64,000 nucleotides of DNA, from contig JAEZST010000010.1 of NCBI GenBank assembly GCA_023443865.1, positions 124,001-188,000 on the forward strand. The letters are read 5' to 3'. The stretch comes from Spirochaetota bacterium (GTDB taxonomy: Bacteria > Spirochaetota > Spirochaetia > Treponematales > Treponemataceae). The position numbers and the translations under genes were made by a program. Below are positions 31,231-39,101 of this stretch, one piece after another. The notes under the pieces are model-generated. The model did no database searches and was not told where the DNA came from. It saw nothing but the letters and a program-made list of their open reading frames with translations. The stretch's first letter is position 1, and each line of letters begins with the position of its first letter.

Positions 31231-32184
31231 TTAGCGGTACCGTTCCGGATAGACGGCGCGGGCCATTTCGCCCAGGGCTTTCGCGATACGCGGGCAGGGT
31301 TGGGAACTGGAATCGTTGTCGATGTAGTACACCCGGCGGTTTCTGACCGCCTTCACGCCTTCCCAGCCGGGCCTGCCGAGAATTTCGGGTACCGGGTCTC
31401 CGGCGTATATAACGTTGGTGAGTATAACGTCCGGGTCGGCGGCCACCACGGTTTCGGCGCCTACGGAAAGCCATCCCGTCGAGGCGCCCAGGGCGTTATC
31501 CGCGCCTATGACGGCGATAAGCTCGTCCAGGTACACCCCGCTTCCGAAACTATAGAGGTAGGGCGCCGGCGAAAGCTCGAAAAACACGGTGCGCCGCTCG
31601 TTCGCGGGAATTTTTTCGCCAATGCTACGAATTGCGGCGATGGCATCGTCCATGGTAGCGATCAGCCTTTGTCCTTCGGCTTCCCTTCCGACCAAGGCGG
31701 CGATGCGGGCTGTGTCGGAGCGAATTTCCGCCAGGCTCGCGCTGGTGGGCAGGTATTCCACCCGTATGCCGGAATCGGAAAGCGGCTTGAAGGGGTCGGT
31801 ACTGGTTCCCTGCTTGGTCATCTCGGATACGAGGATCAAGTCCGGGGCGATGGCCGCCAAACGCTCGGCGTCGGGATTCATCATATCGAAACGGACGACG
31901 GCGTCGCTGAGGCCTCCCCCGGTCTCCGACCAGGTATCGCAGGCGACGATCCAATCGGCAAGGCCCAAATCGGCCAAGACGGCGGTATATGAAGGGGCCA
32001 TGGAGGCGATGCGGAGCGTTTTTCCGGCAGCCGGTGCGGACGTATTCTCCGTCGCGGCTTTTTTGGGCGCGCAGGCGGTCAGGAAGCCGAAAACCGCGGT
32101 AATGGCGATGGTCCCGGCCAATACGCGCCCTGGTAGCGGCGCGACGCGGGTCGAAGGGGTTGTAAAGGTCTCGTTTCGGTACAT
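31231..32184 (-). CDS. Periplasmic metal-chelate-binding lipoprotein (FecB/BtuF-like)
   Basis: A 317-residue lipoprotein of the class III solute-binding family. A signal segment ends in the lipobox FLTACAPKK. The mature domain has RIASMAPSYTAVLADLGLADWIVACD at its start, a long backbone helix near 165-190, and a second lobe with GADNALGASTGWLSVGAETVVAADPDVILT. No cobalamin or other riboswitch fits the 90-bp divergent region upstream. The ATG at 32184 lies 6 nt after TATAGT with no Shine-Dalgarno site. It begins the three-gene import operon; the ligand could be heme, a siderophore or cobalamin. Confidence 0.88.
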   Translation of the reverse strand: MYRNETFTTPSTRVAPLPGRVLAGTIAITAVFGFLTACAPKKAATENTSAPAAGKTLRIASMAPSYTAVLADLGLADWIVACDTWSETGGGLSDAVVRFDMMNPDAERLAAIAPDLILVSEMTKQGTSTDPFKPLSDSGIRVEYLPTSASLAEIRSDTARIAALVGREAEGQRLIATMDDAIAAIRSIGEKIPANERRTVFFELSPAPYLYSFGSGVYLDELIAVIGADNALGASTGWLSVGAETVVAADPDVILTNVIYAGDPVPEILGRPGWEGVKAVRNRRVYYIDNDSSSQPCPRIAKALGEMARAVYPERYR

Positions 32185-32190
32185 AAACCC

Positions 32191-32219
32191 ACTATAGCGA
32201 GGCAGGGGCGCGGTCGCAA
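32191..32219 (-). promoter_or_regulatory. Promoter of the metal-chelate uptake operon (leaderless)
   Basis: TTGCGA (32219-32214), a 17-nt spacer and TATAGT (32196-32191). The ATG at 32184 follows by exactly 6 nt. Confidence 0.7.
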
Positions 32220-32236
32220 GGGCGAGAAGGTCTTGA

Positions 32237-32265
32237 TTGATAATGAGCGGTTTCTGGCATATACT
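32237..32265 (+). promoter_or_regulatory. Promoter of the metallophosphoesterase genes
   Basis: TTGATA (32237-32242), a 17-nt spacer and TATACT (32260-32265). The ATG at 32275 follows by 9 nt without a Shine-Dalgarno site, so the leader would be only about 2-4 nt. Confidence 0.7.
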
Positions 32266-32274
32266 GAAAAACAA

Positions 32275-32988
32275 ATGAGATTCATACTCGCCTCGGATAT
32301 CCACGCGAATCTGCCAGCCCTGGAGGCCTTCTTTGAACGGATCGACTCCGGCGATCTTGCGGGACTTCCCGTGTATTTCCTCGGCGATTACGTCAATTTG
32401 GGCCCCTTTCCCGAAGAAACGGTAACCCTCCTGCGTTCCTACCCCGGCAAGGTATTTCTCGCGGGGAACCACGACCGGTACATCATTAACGAGCGCGCCC
32501 TGGACCATAACCCCTACTTCGGAAGCCCGGAAGGGGTCATTCACTGCCGATGGACCCGAAACCAGCTGTCCGCGGACAATCTCGCATGGCTGCGCGCCCT
32601 CACGGTCCGCCATCGGTTCGAGGCGGGAAAGTGGACGGTGGACATGATTCACGGGCGTCACGGCTCGGACGAGGAAACCCTGGACGAAACCAAGATCGAG
32701 ACGGATCGCAAGATCCTCTATATATGCGGGCATACCCACGTGCCGCGAAACCAAACGGTTAAGGAATGCCGCATTTTCAACCCCGGAAGCCTCGGAAAGC
32801 CCCTTGACCGGGACAATCGCGCCGCTTTCGCCGTCGTGGACATCGAGGGGGACCGGGCCGACCTGACCGTGGTCCGCATTCCCTATGATATAGAACGAGC
32901 CGTGCGCGCCCTGGACGAACGCGAAGTTCCCTGGCGCGGCGGCATCATCAATAGCCTGAGAACAGCGATATACACCGATGAAGAATGA
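32275..32988 (+). CDS. Calcineurin-like metallophosphoesterase (YfcE/MJ0936-like)
   Basis: A 237-residue phosphodiesterase. All dimetal motifs are visible: DIHANLPAL (residues 8-16), GDYVNLGP, GNHDRYI, HGRHG and GHTHVPRNQT, followed by FNPGSLGKP typical of the YfcE group. It should hydrolyse small phosphodiesters in the cytoplasm. ATG 32275 was chosen because an upstream TTG at 32233 would lie inside the predicted promoter. It overlaps the YmdB-like gene by 11 bp, so two phosphodiesterases are made together. Confidence 0.85.
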   Translation: MRFILASDIHANLPALEAFFERIDSGDLAGLPVYFLGDYVNLGPFPEETVTLLRSYPGKVFLAGNHDRYIINERALDHNPYFGSPEGVIHCRWTRNQLSADNLAWLRALTVRHRFEAGKWTVDMIHGRHGSDEETLDETKIETDRKILYICGHTHVPRNQTVKECRIFNPGSLGKPLDRDNRAAFAVVDIEGDRADLTVVRIPYDIERAVRALDEREVPWRGGIINSLRTAIYTDEE

Positions 32989-33784
32989 AATGCTGCGCGT
33001 GTTTCTCGGCGGCGACGTTTTCGGTCCCGTCGGGATGCGGTGCGCCCGTACCCTATTGCCCGCCTTCCTAGAGCGGGAATCAGTCGATTTTTGCGTCGTG
33101 AACGGCGAAAACGCCACCGCCGGGATAGGCATATCCCCGGAAGACGCCGATTGCCTTTTTGCCGCCGGGGTGGACGCGATAACCGGCGGCAATCACAGTT
33201 TCGAAAAAAGGGATTTTTGGCCGCTTTTGGACGCGAATCCCGCGGTGTTGCGGCCGGCCAATTTTCCCGCGGGGGTTCCCGGCAGTGGTTTCGGTACTTT
33301 CGAGAAGCGCGGCGCGCGGCTGACGGTGGTGAACCTGCAGGGCAGGGAAGACATGGTCCCCCTCGATTGTCCCTTCGCGGGGGCGGATTCCATCCTTGCG
33401 CTCCTGGGCGCGGAGGGCGTGTCCGATTCCGTGATCATCGTGGATTTTCACGCCGAATCCAACGAGGAAAAGGAAGCCTTAGGTTTCTATCTCGACGGAC
33501 GCGTCGCGGCGGTGGGCGGAACGCATACCCACGTTCAGACGGCCGACTCCCGGCTCCTGCCCAAGGGCACGGCCTACATAACCGACCTGGGCATGACCGG
33601 TCCCCTTCGCTCGGTGATCGGCTCCGATCCGGAAACGGCGATCAAGCGCAACGTTACCCAGGTTCTCTACCGAATGGACCTGCCTGACGTTCGCGGGGCG
33701 CTCCGGGGCCTCCTGGTGGACATAGACCCGAATACCCGCCTTGCCGTGGCGGCGGAGCGCGTCGAGATTCCCGAGAAGTTCTAG
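32978..33784 (+). CDS. ymdB: YmdB-family 2',3'-cyclic nucleotide phosphodiesterase
   Basis: A 268-residue metallophosphoesterase of the YmdB/TIGR00282 family. Motifs are LGGDVFGPVGMRCA near the start (metal-binding Asp), VVNGENATAGIGIS, TGGNHSFEKRDF, IVDFHAESNEEKEALG and VGGTHTHVQTADSRLLP. In Bacillus the enzyme cleaves 2',3'-cAMP and modulates RNase Y; no rny gene is nearby here. It shares a CTAG sequence with the convergent transglutaminase gene, so both stop codons overlap. Confidence 0.88.
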   Translation: MKNEMLRVFLGGDVFGPVGMRCARTLLPAFLERESVDFCVVNGENATAGIGISPEDADCLFAAGVDAITGGNHSFEKRDFWPLLDANPAVLRPANFPAGVPGSGFGTFEKRGARLTVVNLQGREDMVPLDCPFAGADSILALLGAEGVSDSVIIVDFHAESNEEKEALGFYLDGRVAAVGGTHTHVQTADSRLLPKGTAYITDLGMTGPLRSVIGSDPETAIKRNVTQVLYRMDLPDVRGALRGLLVDIDPNTRLAVAAERVEIPEKF

Positions 33785-35823
33785 TCCGTTCCCTCGCTTT
33801 CCCCGTATACGTACGCGATCATCCGGTCGGCAAGGAGCGCGGCCTTCGCGGCGCTCGATTCCGGTAACGCCGAGGGAAGGGCGGCCTTCCAGGCGAGCCA
33901 GCCCGACTGCTCGGGACGCGGGATTCCCCGACGCGCCGCCTTTTTTACCGCCTTCCGGGCCTTCCTGACCGTGCGCCCGCGTTCTCCGGCGGCAAGCGTC
34001 AGTCCCATTCGCAAGGCGAAAAGCAGGATACCCGCTACCAAGGCGCCCAGGGCCGCGTAGGGCGGAATTACCGGGGAAGTGCCGGGCGTTTCCCGGGCGA
34101 CCGCCGTCGCCGTTTGCCCGTACAGGTCCTCGAGTTGCCTGCGCGTGGCACGGTCCCCTTCCCTGGTATAGGCGAAGGGATCGGCTTGGGCATAGGGCGG
34201 GGTAGGCTCGAAGATTCTCCAGTCTCCGTCGAGATAGAGCTCCGGCCAGGCATGGGCGTTGCTTCCCGTGATCGTTCCCGTTCCGTTCTCCCCCAAGGTT
34301 ACCCTCCATCCCTCCGCCATCCGGGCTGGTATGCCCGCTTCCCGTGCGAGCAGGACGAAGGCGCTGGCGTAGTACACGCAAAATCCCTTCCGCTGATCGA
34401 AAACGAACCAATCTACCGTGTCTTTCCCCTCGGGCGGTTTCCCCGCGTCGAGGGAGTACTCGTATCCCGAGGCGAAATGGTCCAAGAGCAGCGCCACGTA
34501 GCGCCGCCTGAGGGTTTGCGCCGCGTCGTCCGCGGCGTCCTCGTCGTCCTCGTCGCCGGGGACCCCTTCGCCCGCTTTCCGTAAAAGGTCGGCGGCGAGG
34601 GCCCGTAACCGCGGCGAATTGCGGGAAGCGTCGAGGTAGCGCGCGTCGTCAAAGCCGGGTTCCGCCGCTGGCGCTTTCGCGGGCGTCTGGTCCCCGACGG
34701 CTTCCGCCGGCACGCGGGAAAGGAGGATTACGCGCTGTCCCCGCCGGAGGCTCGGCTCGAATCGGGCGCCCGCGTTTTTGTTCGCCGCTATTTGCCGCGG
34801 AATGCCGTCCGGGAAGGCGAGTGCCTCGGTTTCGGGCTCGATCGGGGCTGACGGGAAGAAATCTTCCGCCAGGGTAAGCAGCAGGTCCCTCCGCGCCGCG
34901 ACCGGGGCCTCGGCGAGCGCGGCGACGGGCGGGCCGGGATCGGGGTCCGGCGCCCAAGCGGTTCGGAGCCATTCGTCGTAGCGCCCGTCGGCCAGGTAAT
35001 GGGTGGTCCCGCTCCGTCCCTGAACCGACCACAGCGGGCGGGTGGTAAGGAATACGCTGGAGGGCATCGAACCCGAGCCCGCGGAAAAGCCGTAGCCGGG
35101 CACGTCTACCAAGAGGGGAAAGCCCGGGGCCACGAGGGTGATGAGTCCCGTGAGGTCGGGGGGCGCGGGGAGCCGCAACCGGGCGCCCGAGGGATCGCGG
35201 TACCAGGAATAAAGCAGGGATATCGCGGCGGCGAGGACGAAGGGCGCAGAGAGGCTCACCAGCCGGTAGCGGAGCGGCCCCTCGTTCAGGCTGAGCGCCA
35301 GCGCGACCGTCGCCGCCACGGCCAGCGCGAGGGCGGGGCCGCTCCCGAAGACGATGCCGAAACACAGGGCGTTGGAGGCCGCCGCGGAAACGATCCAGGA
35401 AAGCGGCTTTCGGGCGGAGAGGAAGGCGGTTTGGCCCAGGGCAAAAAGGGCGTATACCTCGGTGGCGAAAAAGGAGAAGAAACCGAAGGCCTCCCCCTTC
35501 CGCGCAAGGTCGAGCCAGGCTTCCGCCAGTGACCGCCGCGCCACGTTGACCTGCACGAGAACGATGGCCATGCCCGAGGCTACCACGATAAGCGCGAGGG
35601 CCCTGACCGCCGCGGATACCAGGCGTCGGCGTTCCGGAATCCTGAGGGCCCCCCGCAGGAGCAGCGCCGAAACGGCGGCCCACCCGAAAAGGAGGGGCAG
35701 GGGGCCTTCCGCCCGCATGAGACGGGCGAACGCGGCGACGGGGCCGACGGTGAGAACGAGGCAGGCGAGCGAGCCCGCGAGGGATTTCGCCGCCTGCCGC
35801 GCGGGCTTAGATACGGAGGGCAC
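33781..35823 (-). CDS. TgpA-like membrane transglutaminase-core protein
   Basis: A 680-residue protein with about six to seven N-terminal membrane helices (to about residue 215), an extracytoplasmic region, a transglutaminase-like cysteine-protease core and a further helix (PYAALGALVAGILLFALRM). The catalytic Cys lies in QRKGFCVYYASAFVLLAREA, the His in SNAHAWPELYLDGDW and the Asp follows in the same segment. GTG 35823 was chosen because AAGGAG precedes it; it overlaps the DUF58 gene by 17 bp. The MoxR-DUF58-TgpA order is a widespread operon of uncertain envelope function. An Asp/Glu-rich patch (GDEDDEDAADD) is notable. Confidence 0.85.
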   Translation of the reverse strand: MPSVSKPARQAAKSLAGSLACLVLTVGPVAAFARLMRAEGPLPLLFGWAAVSALLLRGALRIPERRRLVSAAVRALALIVVASGMAIVLVQVNVARRSLAEAWLDLARKGEAFGFFSFFATEVYALFALGQTAFLSARKPLSWIVSAAASNALCFGIVFGSGPALALAVAATVALALSLNEGPLRYRLVSLSAPFVLAAAISLLYSWYRDPSGARLRLPAPPDLTGLITLVAPGFPLLVDVPGYGFSAGSGSMPSSVFLTTRPLWSVQGRSGTTHYLADGRYDEWLRTAWAPDPDPGPPVAALAEAPVAARRDLLLTLAEDFFPSAPIEPETEALAFPDGIPRQIAANKNAGARFEPSLRRGQRVILLSRVPAEAVGDQTPAKAPAAEPGFDDARYLDASRNSPRLRALAADLLRKAGEGVPGDEDDEDAADDAAQTLRRRYVALLLDHFASGYEYSLDAGKPPEGKDTVDWFVFDQRKGFCVYYASAFVLLAREAGIPARMAEGWRVTLGENGTGTITGSNAHAWPELYLDGDWRIFEPTPPYAQADPFAYTREGDRATRRQLEDLYGQTATAVARETPGTSPVIPPYAALGALVAGILLFALRMGLTLAAGERGRTVRKARKAVKKAARRGIPRPEQSGWLAWKAALPSALPESSAAKAALLADRMIAYVYGESEGTD

Positions 35824-37033
35824 CGGCGAGCTCCTTTGTTCCTCCCCCGCAGTCCGCGAGGCGCAAGAGCGACCTGCTTCCGCAGGCGAGCTGCCGTTCC
35901 GCGAGGGTTTCCACGGAACGGCGGACCCCCGCTTCCAGGGAGCGGGGCGGGCACGCCAATACATGGGGTTCCGTTCCCTTGGCGAGGCATTCCTCGTACA
36001 GGGTAAACAGGTCGTCTTTCCCGGTCTCGATGATCGCGCGGGTCGTTACGAGTAACGCCACCGTCCCCCCGGCGGAGACTGTTGAAAAGGCGGCCGCCGG
36101 CATTCGGCGATCGTCGAATATCAGGTTCGTGGAAGCGTCGAAAAGCCGCTCGAAGGTTTCCCGGCAGTCCACCAGAATTCCCCGGTCCTCGCCGCCGAGG
36201 ATCAACTCCACGGGAATTTCCTGCCGGACCAGTTCTTCCAGCACGGAAAAAACGGCGCTGGTCGCGAGATCCTCCGCCTGCAGCCGTTCGTCCCGCCGCC
36301 CCGAACAGGGCCGAAGGTCCAATACCAGGCGCAAGGCAGAGGATCGGGACTGGCCGGTCTGTATGCGCGCGGGAGAGCCCGTGGCCGCCCAGCGTTTCCA
36401 GGCGACCCGTTCCGGCGCCTCCCCGTCGCGCAGGGGCGCGAGAAACTCGTAAATGGAGGCGTCCCGTTCCACCGCGCCGCCGCCGGCCCGGTCGGAGCCC
36501 GAGGCGCGGGTCAGGGCCGCCACCGAGGGGTCAAGGCGTACCAGTTCCGGGTATACGTAAAAAACGCGGGGCTCGGCGTATTCGGCGATTTCCACGATTC
36601 CCAGGGAATCCCGGAATATGACGGCTTGGAGGCCGATTTCGTAGGTTCCGCGCCAGGGGCAGTGAATGTTTTCCTCTTGGGTTACGCTTTCCCCTATCCC
36701 CGTGGGGGTTAACGCCGAAGCGGCGATAACGTCTTGGGGGCCGGGTTTGGAGAAGGCGCAACGGCCGGGGGCAAGGGGGATCGGGCCCTCGTTGACCATA
36801 TGAAGGCCGTAGCGCACGGTCTCGCCCTTTTGCGGATGATCGGTGGAAAAGCTTTGATGGAACGAGAAAAAACGCCAGGATAGAATGAGGTGGAGCAGCG
36901 ACGCCGCCCCGAGCGCCGGGGGGAATGCCGCGACGAAGGCGGACAGGGGCCCGGCGAGATCGGAGAAGGTGCCGAGAATGAGGGCGATGGTGACGTAGGC
37001 CGCGAGGGCGGGCGCCTTGACCCTGACGGTCAT
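35807..37033 (-). CDS. DUF58 protein with von Willebrand-like domain
   Basis: A 408-residue protein. Two N-terminal hydrophobic helices (about 10-50) anchor it in the membrane. A beta-rich domain follows, then the DUF58 core with YEFLAPLRDGEAPERVAWKR and a degenerate MIDAS-like strand LRLVLDLRPCSGRRDERLQ. DUF58 proteins are encoded with MoxR ATPases, which are thought to act on them as chaperones. It lies 3 bp after moxR. The physiological role is unknown; cell-envelope stress or protein assembly is suggested by the family. Confidence 0.82.
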   Translation of the reverse strand: MTVRVKAPALAAYVTIALILGTFSDLAGPLSAFVAAFPPALGAASLLHLILSWRFFSFHQSFSTDHPQKGETVRYGLHMVNEGPIPLAPGRCAFSKPGPQDVIAASALTPTGIGESVTQEENIHCPWRGTYEIGLQAVIFRDSLGIVEIAEYAEPRVFYVYPELVRLDPSVAALTRASGSDRAGGGAVERDASIYEFLAPLRDGEAPERVAWKRWAATGSPARIQTGQSRSSALRLVLDLRPCSGRRDERLQAEDLATSAVFSVLEELVRQEIPVELILGGEDRGILVDCRETFERLFDASTNLIFDDRRMPAAAFSTVSAGGTVALLVTTRAIIETGKDDLFTLYEECLAKGTEPHVLACPPRSLEAGVRRSVETLAERQLACGSRSLLRLADCGGGTKELAGALRI

Positions 37034-37036
37034 GGG

Positions 37037-37993
37037 TTACAGCCCCGTCGGTTTCGGGACGTCCGCGGCGATGGAACGGACGCACTTGGCGCTCTCCATC
37101 TTCTCGAGCCGCGCCTGGGAAGAGAGCTGAATGCGGTGCGCGAGCACCGCCGGCGCGATGGCCTCTACGTCTTCGGGCATTACGAAGGACCTGCCCTCCA
37201 GCGCCGCCCTGGCGCGGGCCGCCTGCTGGAGGAAGATGGCCGAGCGGGGGCTCGCGCCGAGCCGGACGTTTTCGCTTTGCCGGGTGGCGCGCACCACCGC
37301 GACCAGATATTCCCGCACCGGCTCGCTCACGGCGATTCCCGCTATTTCGCGCCGCGCGGCGCGAATTCCCTCGGGGTCGGTCACGGCTTTCAGGTTTTCC
37401 AGCGCCGGGTTTTCCCCGGGCAGCGTTCTGCGCCGCAGTATCTCGGTTTCGTCTTCCGCGGAGGGGTATCCGAGGGAAAAGGCCAGGCCGAACCGGTCTA
37501 GCTCCGCCTCGGGAAGCGGGAAGGTTCCCGCGAAATTTGAGGGGTTTTGCGTGCCGATGAGGAAGAAGGGCTCGGGCAAGTCCCGGGTTTTCCCGTCCAC
37601 GGTGACCCGGCCGTCCTGCATGGCCTCCAAAAAGGCAGACTGGGTGCGGGGCGAGGTGCGGTTCAGTTCGTCCGCGAGGATACACTGCGCGTGGATCGGT
37701 CCCTCGCGAAAAACGAACTCGCGCGCAGCGGAATCCCACACGTTCATGCCGAGCACGTCTCCGGGGAGCATGTCCGGGGTGAACTGGATGCGCGAGAAGC
37801 TTAGGCCCGCCGCGCGTGCCAGGGCGGTCGCCAGCGTCGTTTTCCCCACGCCGGGGATATCTTCCACGAGTACGTGCATGCCCCCGAGCAATCCGATTAC
37901 CGCGAGGCGTACCGCCTCTCTCGAGCCGACGAAGACCGCCGCCGCCTCTGATTCAATGTTCGCGGCAAGAGCTGCCGCCGTCGACTTTCCCAT
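37037..37993 (-). CDS. MoxR-type AAA+ ATPase
   Basis: A 318-residue MoxR AAA+ ATPase. Walker A is DIPGVGKTTLATALA near residue 43, Walker B is ILADELNRTSPRTQSAFLEAM, sensor 1 is FFLIGTQNPSNFAGTFPLPEAELDRF and sensor 2 is near LGASPRSAIFLQQAARARA. These act as chaperones assembling protein complexes with DUF58-type partners. The start follows TGCTAAATT, an extended -10-like element, by 10 nt. The 144 bp upstream contain an A8-GTCGG-T8 palindrome (38051-38071) and no other clear signal. Confidence 0.9.
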   Translation of the reverse strand: MGKSTAAALAANIESEAAAVFVGSREAVRLAVIGLLGGMHVLVEDIPGVGKTTLATALARAAGLSFSRIQFTPDMLPGDVLGMNVWDSAAREFVFREGPIHAQCILADELNRTSPRTQSAFLEAMQDGRVTVDGKTRDLPEPFFLIGTQNPSNFAGTFPLPEAELDRFGLAFSLGYPSAEDETEILRRRTLPGENPALENLKAVTDPEGIRAARREIAGIAVSEPVREYLVAVVRATRQSENVRLGASPRSAIFLQQAARARAALEGRSFVMPEDVEAIAPAVLAHRIQLSSQARLEKMESAKCVRSIAADVPKPTGL

Positions 37994-38137
37994 AGTGTTT
38001 TTAAATTTAGCACGGGAATGCCGCGAGCGGGGAAAATTCGGGGGATTGGCAAAAAAAAGTCGGTTTTTTTTCCCGCGGCGGGACGGTCCCTCCGGCAGGG
38101 CGACGAGCGCGGCCGAACGGTCGGCCCGGCGCGCGTT

Positions 38138-39037
38138 CTAGAACTTGTCCCGGGAAAGGGGCGTGCCGATCCACACCCCCTCGGCGCCCAGGTATTCCCG
38201 ACGCTGTCCCTCGATGAGGAATTGGACGGAATTGACCGTGGGGAAGGCCGTGGCGGTGAAAACGACCTGCGCGAGCTGGCCGATGTAGCCCTCTATGCCG
38301 AACTGGTTGAACTGGAATTCGCCGCTCAGGTTCAACGAGGCAACGCCGTCTTTCACCGTGGCGGAAAGGAGCTTGGTCCCCTCGGGCACCAGCGTCCGCA
38401 GCCCTTTTTTGGCTTCCGCCGCCGAAGGGCCGGCAAAAAGGGTCTTGAGGGCCTCGGTCATGGGGGAATCCGTTTTCGGCACGTCGCGGGTTACCTGCTT
38501 GCGCACTACGTTGCCGTCCGAATCGATCTGGACGAAAAAGAGGGTAGCCTGCCTGGTCGGCGCGGGCTTTTCGGCGGCCGCGGTGGCGGGCGTCGCGGTT
38601 TGGGCCGCCGGTTTTTCGGCGGCGGTCGTCGCTGCGGGAGTCTTGGCCGTATCCGCCGGCGCGGTTTGCTGGGGGGCGCCCTCCGTCGTCGCGGGTTTCG
38701 CGGTATCCGGCGCGGAAGGCTTCGCCGCGTCGGTTTTCTGCCCGTCTCCGGCGCTTCCGTCCCCGACGGTCGCCGCGGGCTCGGTGTTCACCGGGGGCTT
38801 CGTTCCCGTGCCCTCCGGCTCGGTTACCCGGTTGACCGGGGTATCCGCCGCCGGCTTGCCGTCGTTCTGGGAAACGAGGGTGGTTTTCGAGCCGAAAAGG
38901 AGATCCAGCGCTCCGGTATTCTCGAGGACGGTGGCTATGGTGTTTCGCTTCAGGAAGAACAGCACGATGAACAGGAGTATTATCGCGATCCAGAACAGGC
39001 ATCCGAGCGAAGCGGTCTTTTTTTTCCTTTCGGCCAT
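38138..39037 (-). CDS. GerMN-domain membrane-anchored protein
   Basis: A 299-residue protein. A short basic N-terminus (ERKKKTASLG) precedes one membrane helix (CLFWIAIILLFIVLFFLKR). A low-complexity linker of about 100 residues rich in Ala, Pro, Thr and Lys leads to a GerMN domain (about 165-295; TLFFVQIDSDGNVVRKQVTR, then EALKTLFAGPSAAEAKKGL and LNLSGEFQF). GerMN domains occur in spore-germination and envelope lipoproteins; this host is probably non-sporulating. ATG 39037 is chosen because TATCAT ends 6 nt before it. The linker is long enough to cross the periplasm or the peptidoglycan. Confidence 0.82.
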   Translation of the reverse strand: MAERKKKTASLGCLFWIAIILLFIVLFFLKRNTIATVLENTGALDLLFGSKTTLVSQNDGKPAADTPVNRVTEPEGTGTKPPVNTEPAATVGDGSAGDGQKTDAAKPSAPDTAKPATTEGAPQQTAPADTAKTPAATTAAEKPAAQTATPATAAAEKPAPTRQATLFFVQIDSDGNVVRKQVTRDVPKTDSPMTEALKTLFAGPSAAEAKKGLRTLVPEGTKLLSATVKDGVASLNLSGEFQFNQFGIEGYIGQLAQVVFTATAFPTVNSVQFLIEGQRREYLGAEGVWIGTPLSRDKF

Positions 39038-39043
39038 TGGCCC

Positions 39044-39072
39044 ATGATACGCCGAAACATCGCGGTATGCAA
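39044..39072 (-). promoter_or_regulatory. Promoter of the GerMN gene (leaderless)
   Basis: TTGCAT (39072-39067), a 17-nt spacer and TATCAT (39049-39044), ending 6 nt before the ATG. Confidence 0.65.
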
Positions 39073-39088
39073 GGCGCATTTTTTGGGA

Positions 39089-39094
39089 TATAGT
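39089..39094 (+). promoter_or_regulatory. -10 box of the ptsI-der-merR operon
   Basis: TATAGT ends 7 nt before the GTG start at 39102. The -35 region (TATGCA at 17-nt spacing) is poor and shared with the divergent GerMN promoter. Confidence 0.45.
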
Positions 39095-39101
39095 CTAAGG
39101 C

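Noticed and set aside
32185..32274. A cobalamin or other riboswitch controlling the metal-chelate importer
   Set aside because: The divergent gap is 90 bp and holds two back-to-back promoters with almost no leader, so there is no room for a riboswitch.
38051..38071. A8-GTCGG-T8 palindrome as a terminator of the GerMN gene
   Set aside because: The stem is only A-T pairs without a GC core, so it would not terminate efficiently; it is noted under the MoxR entry only.
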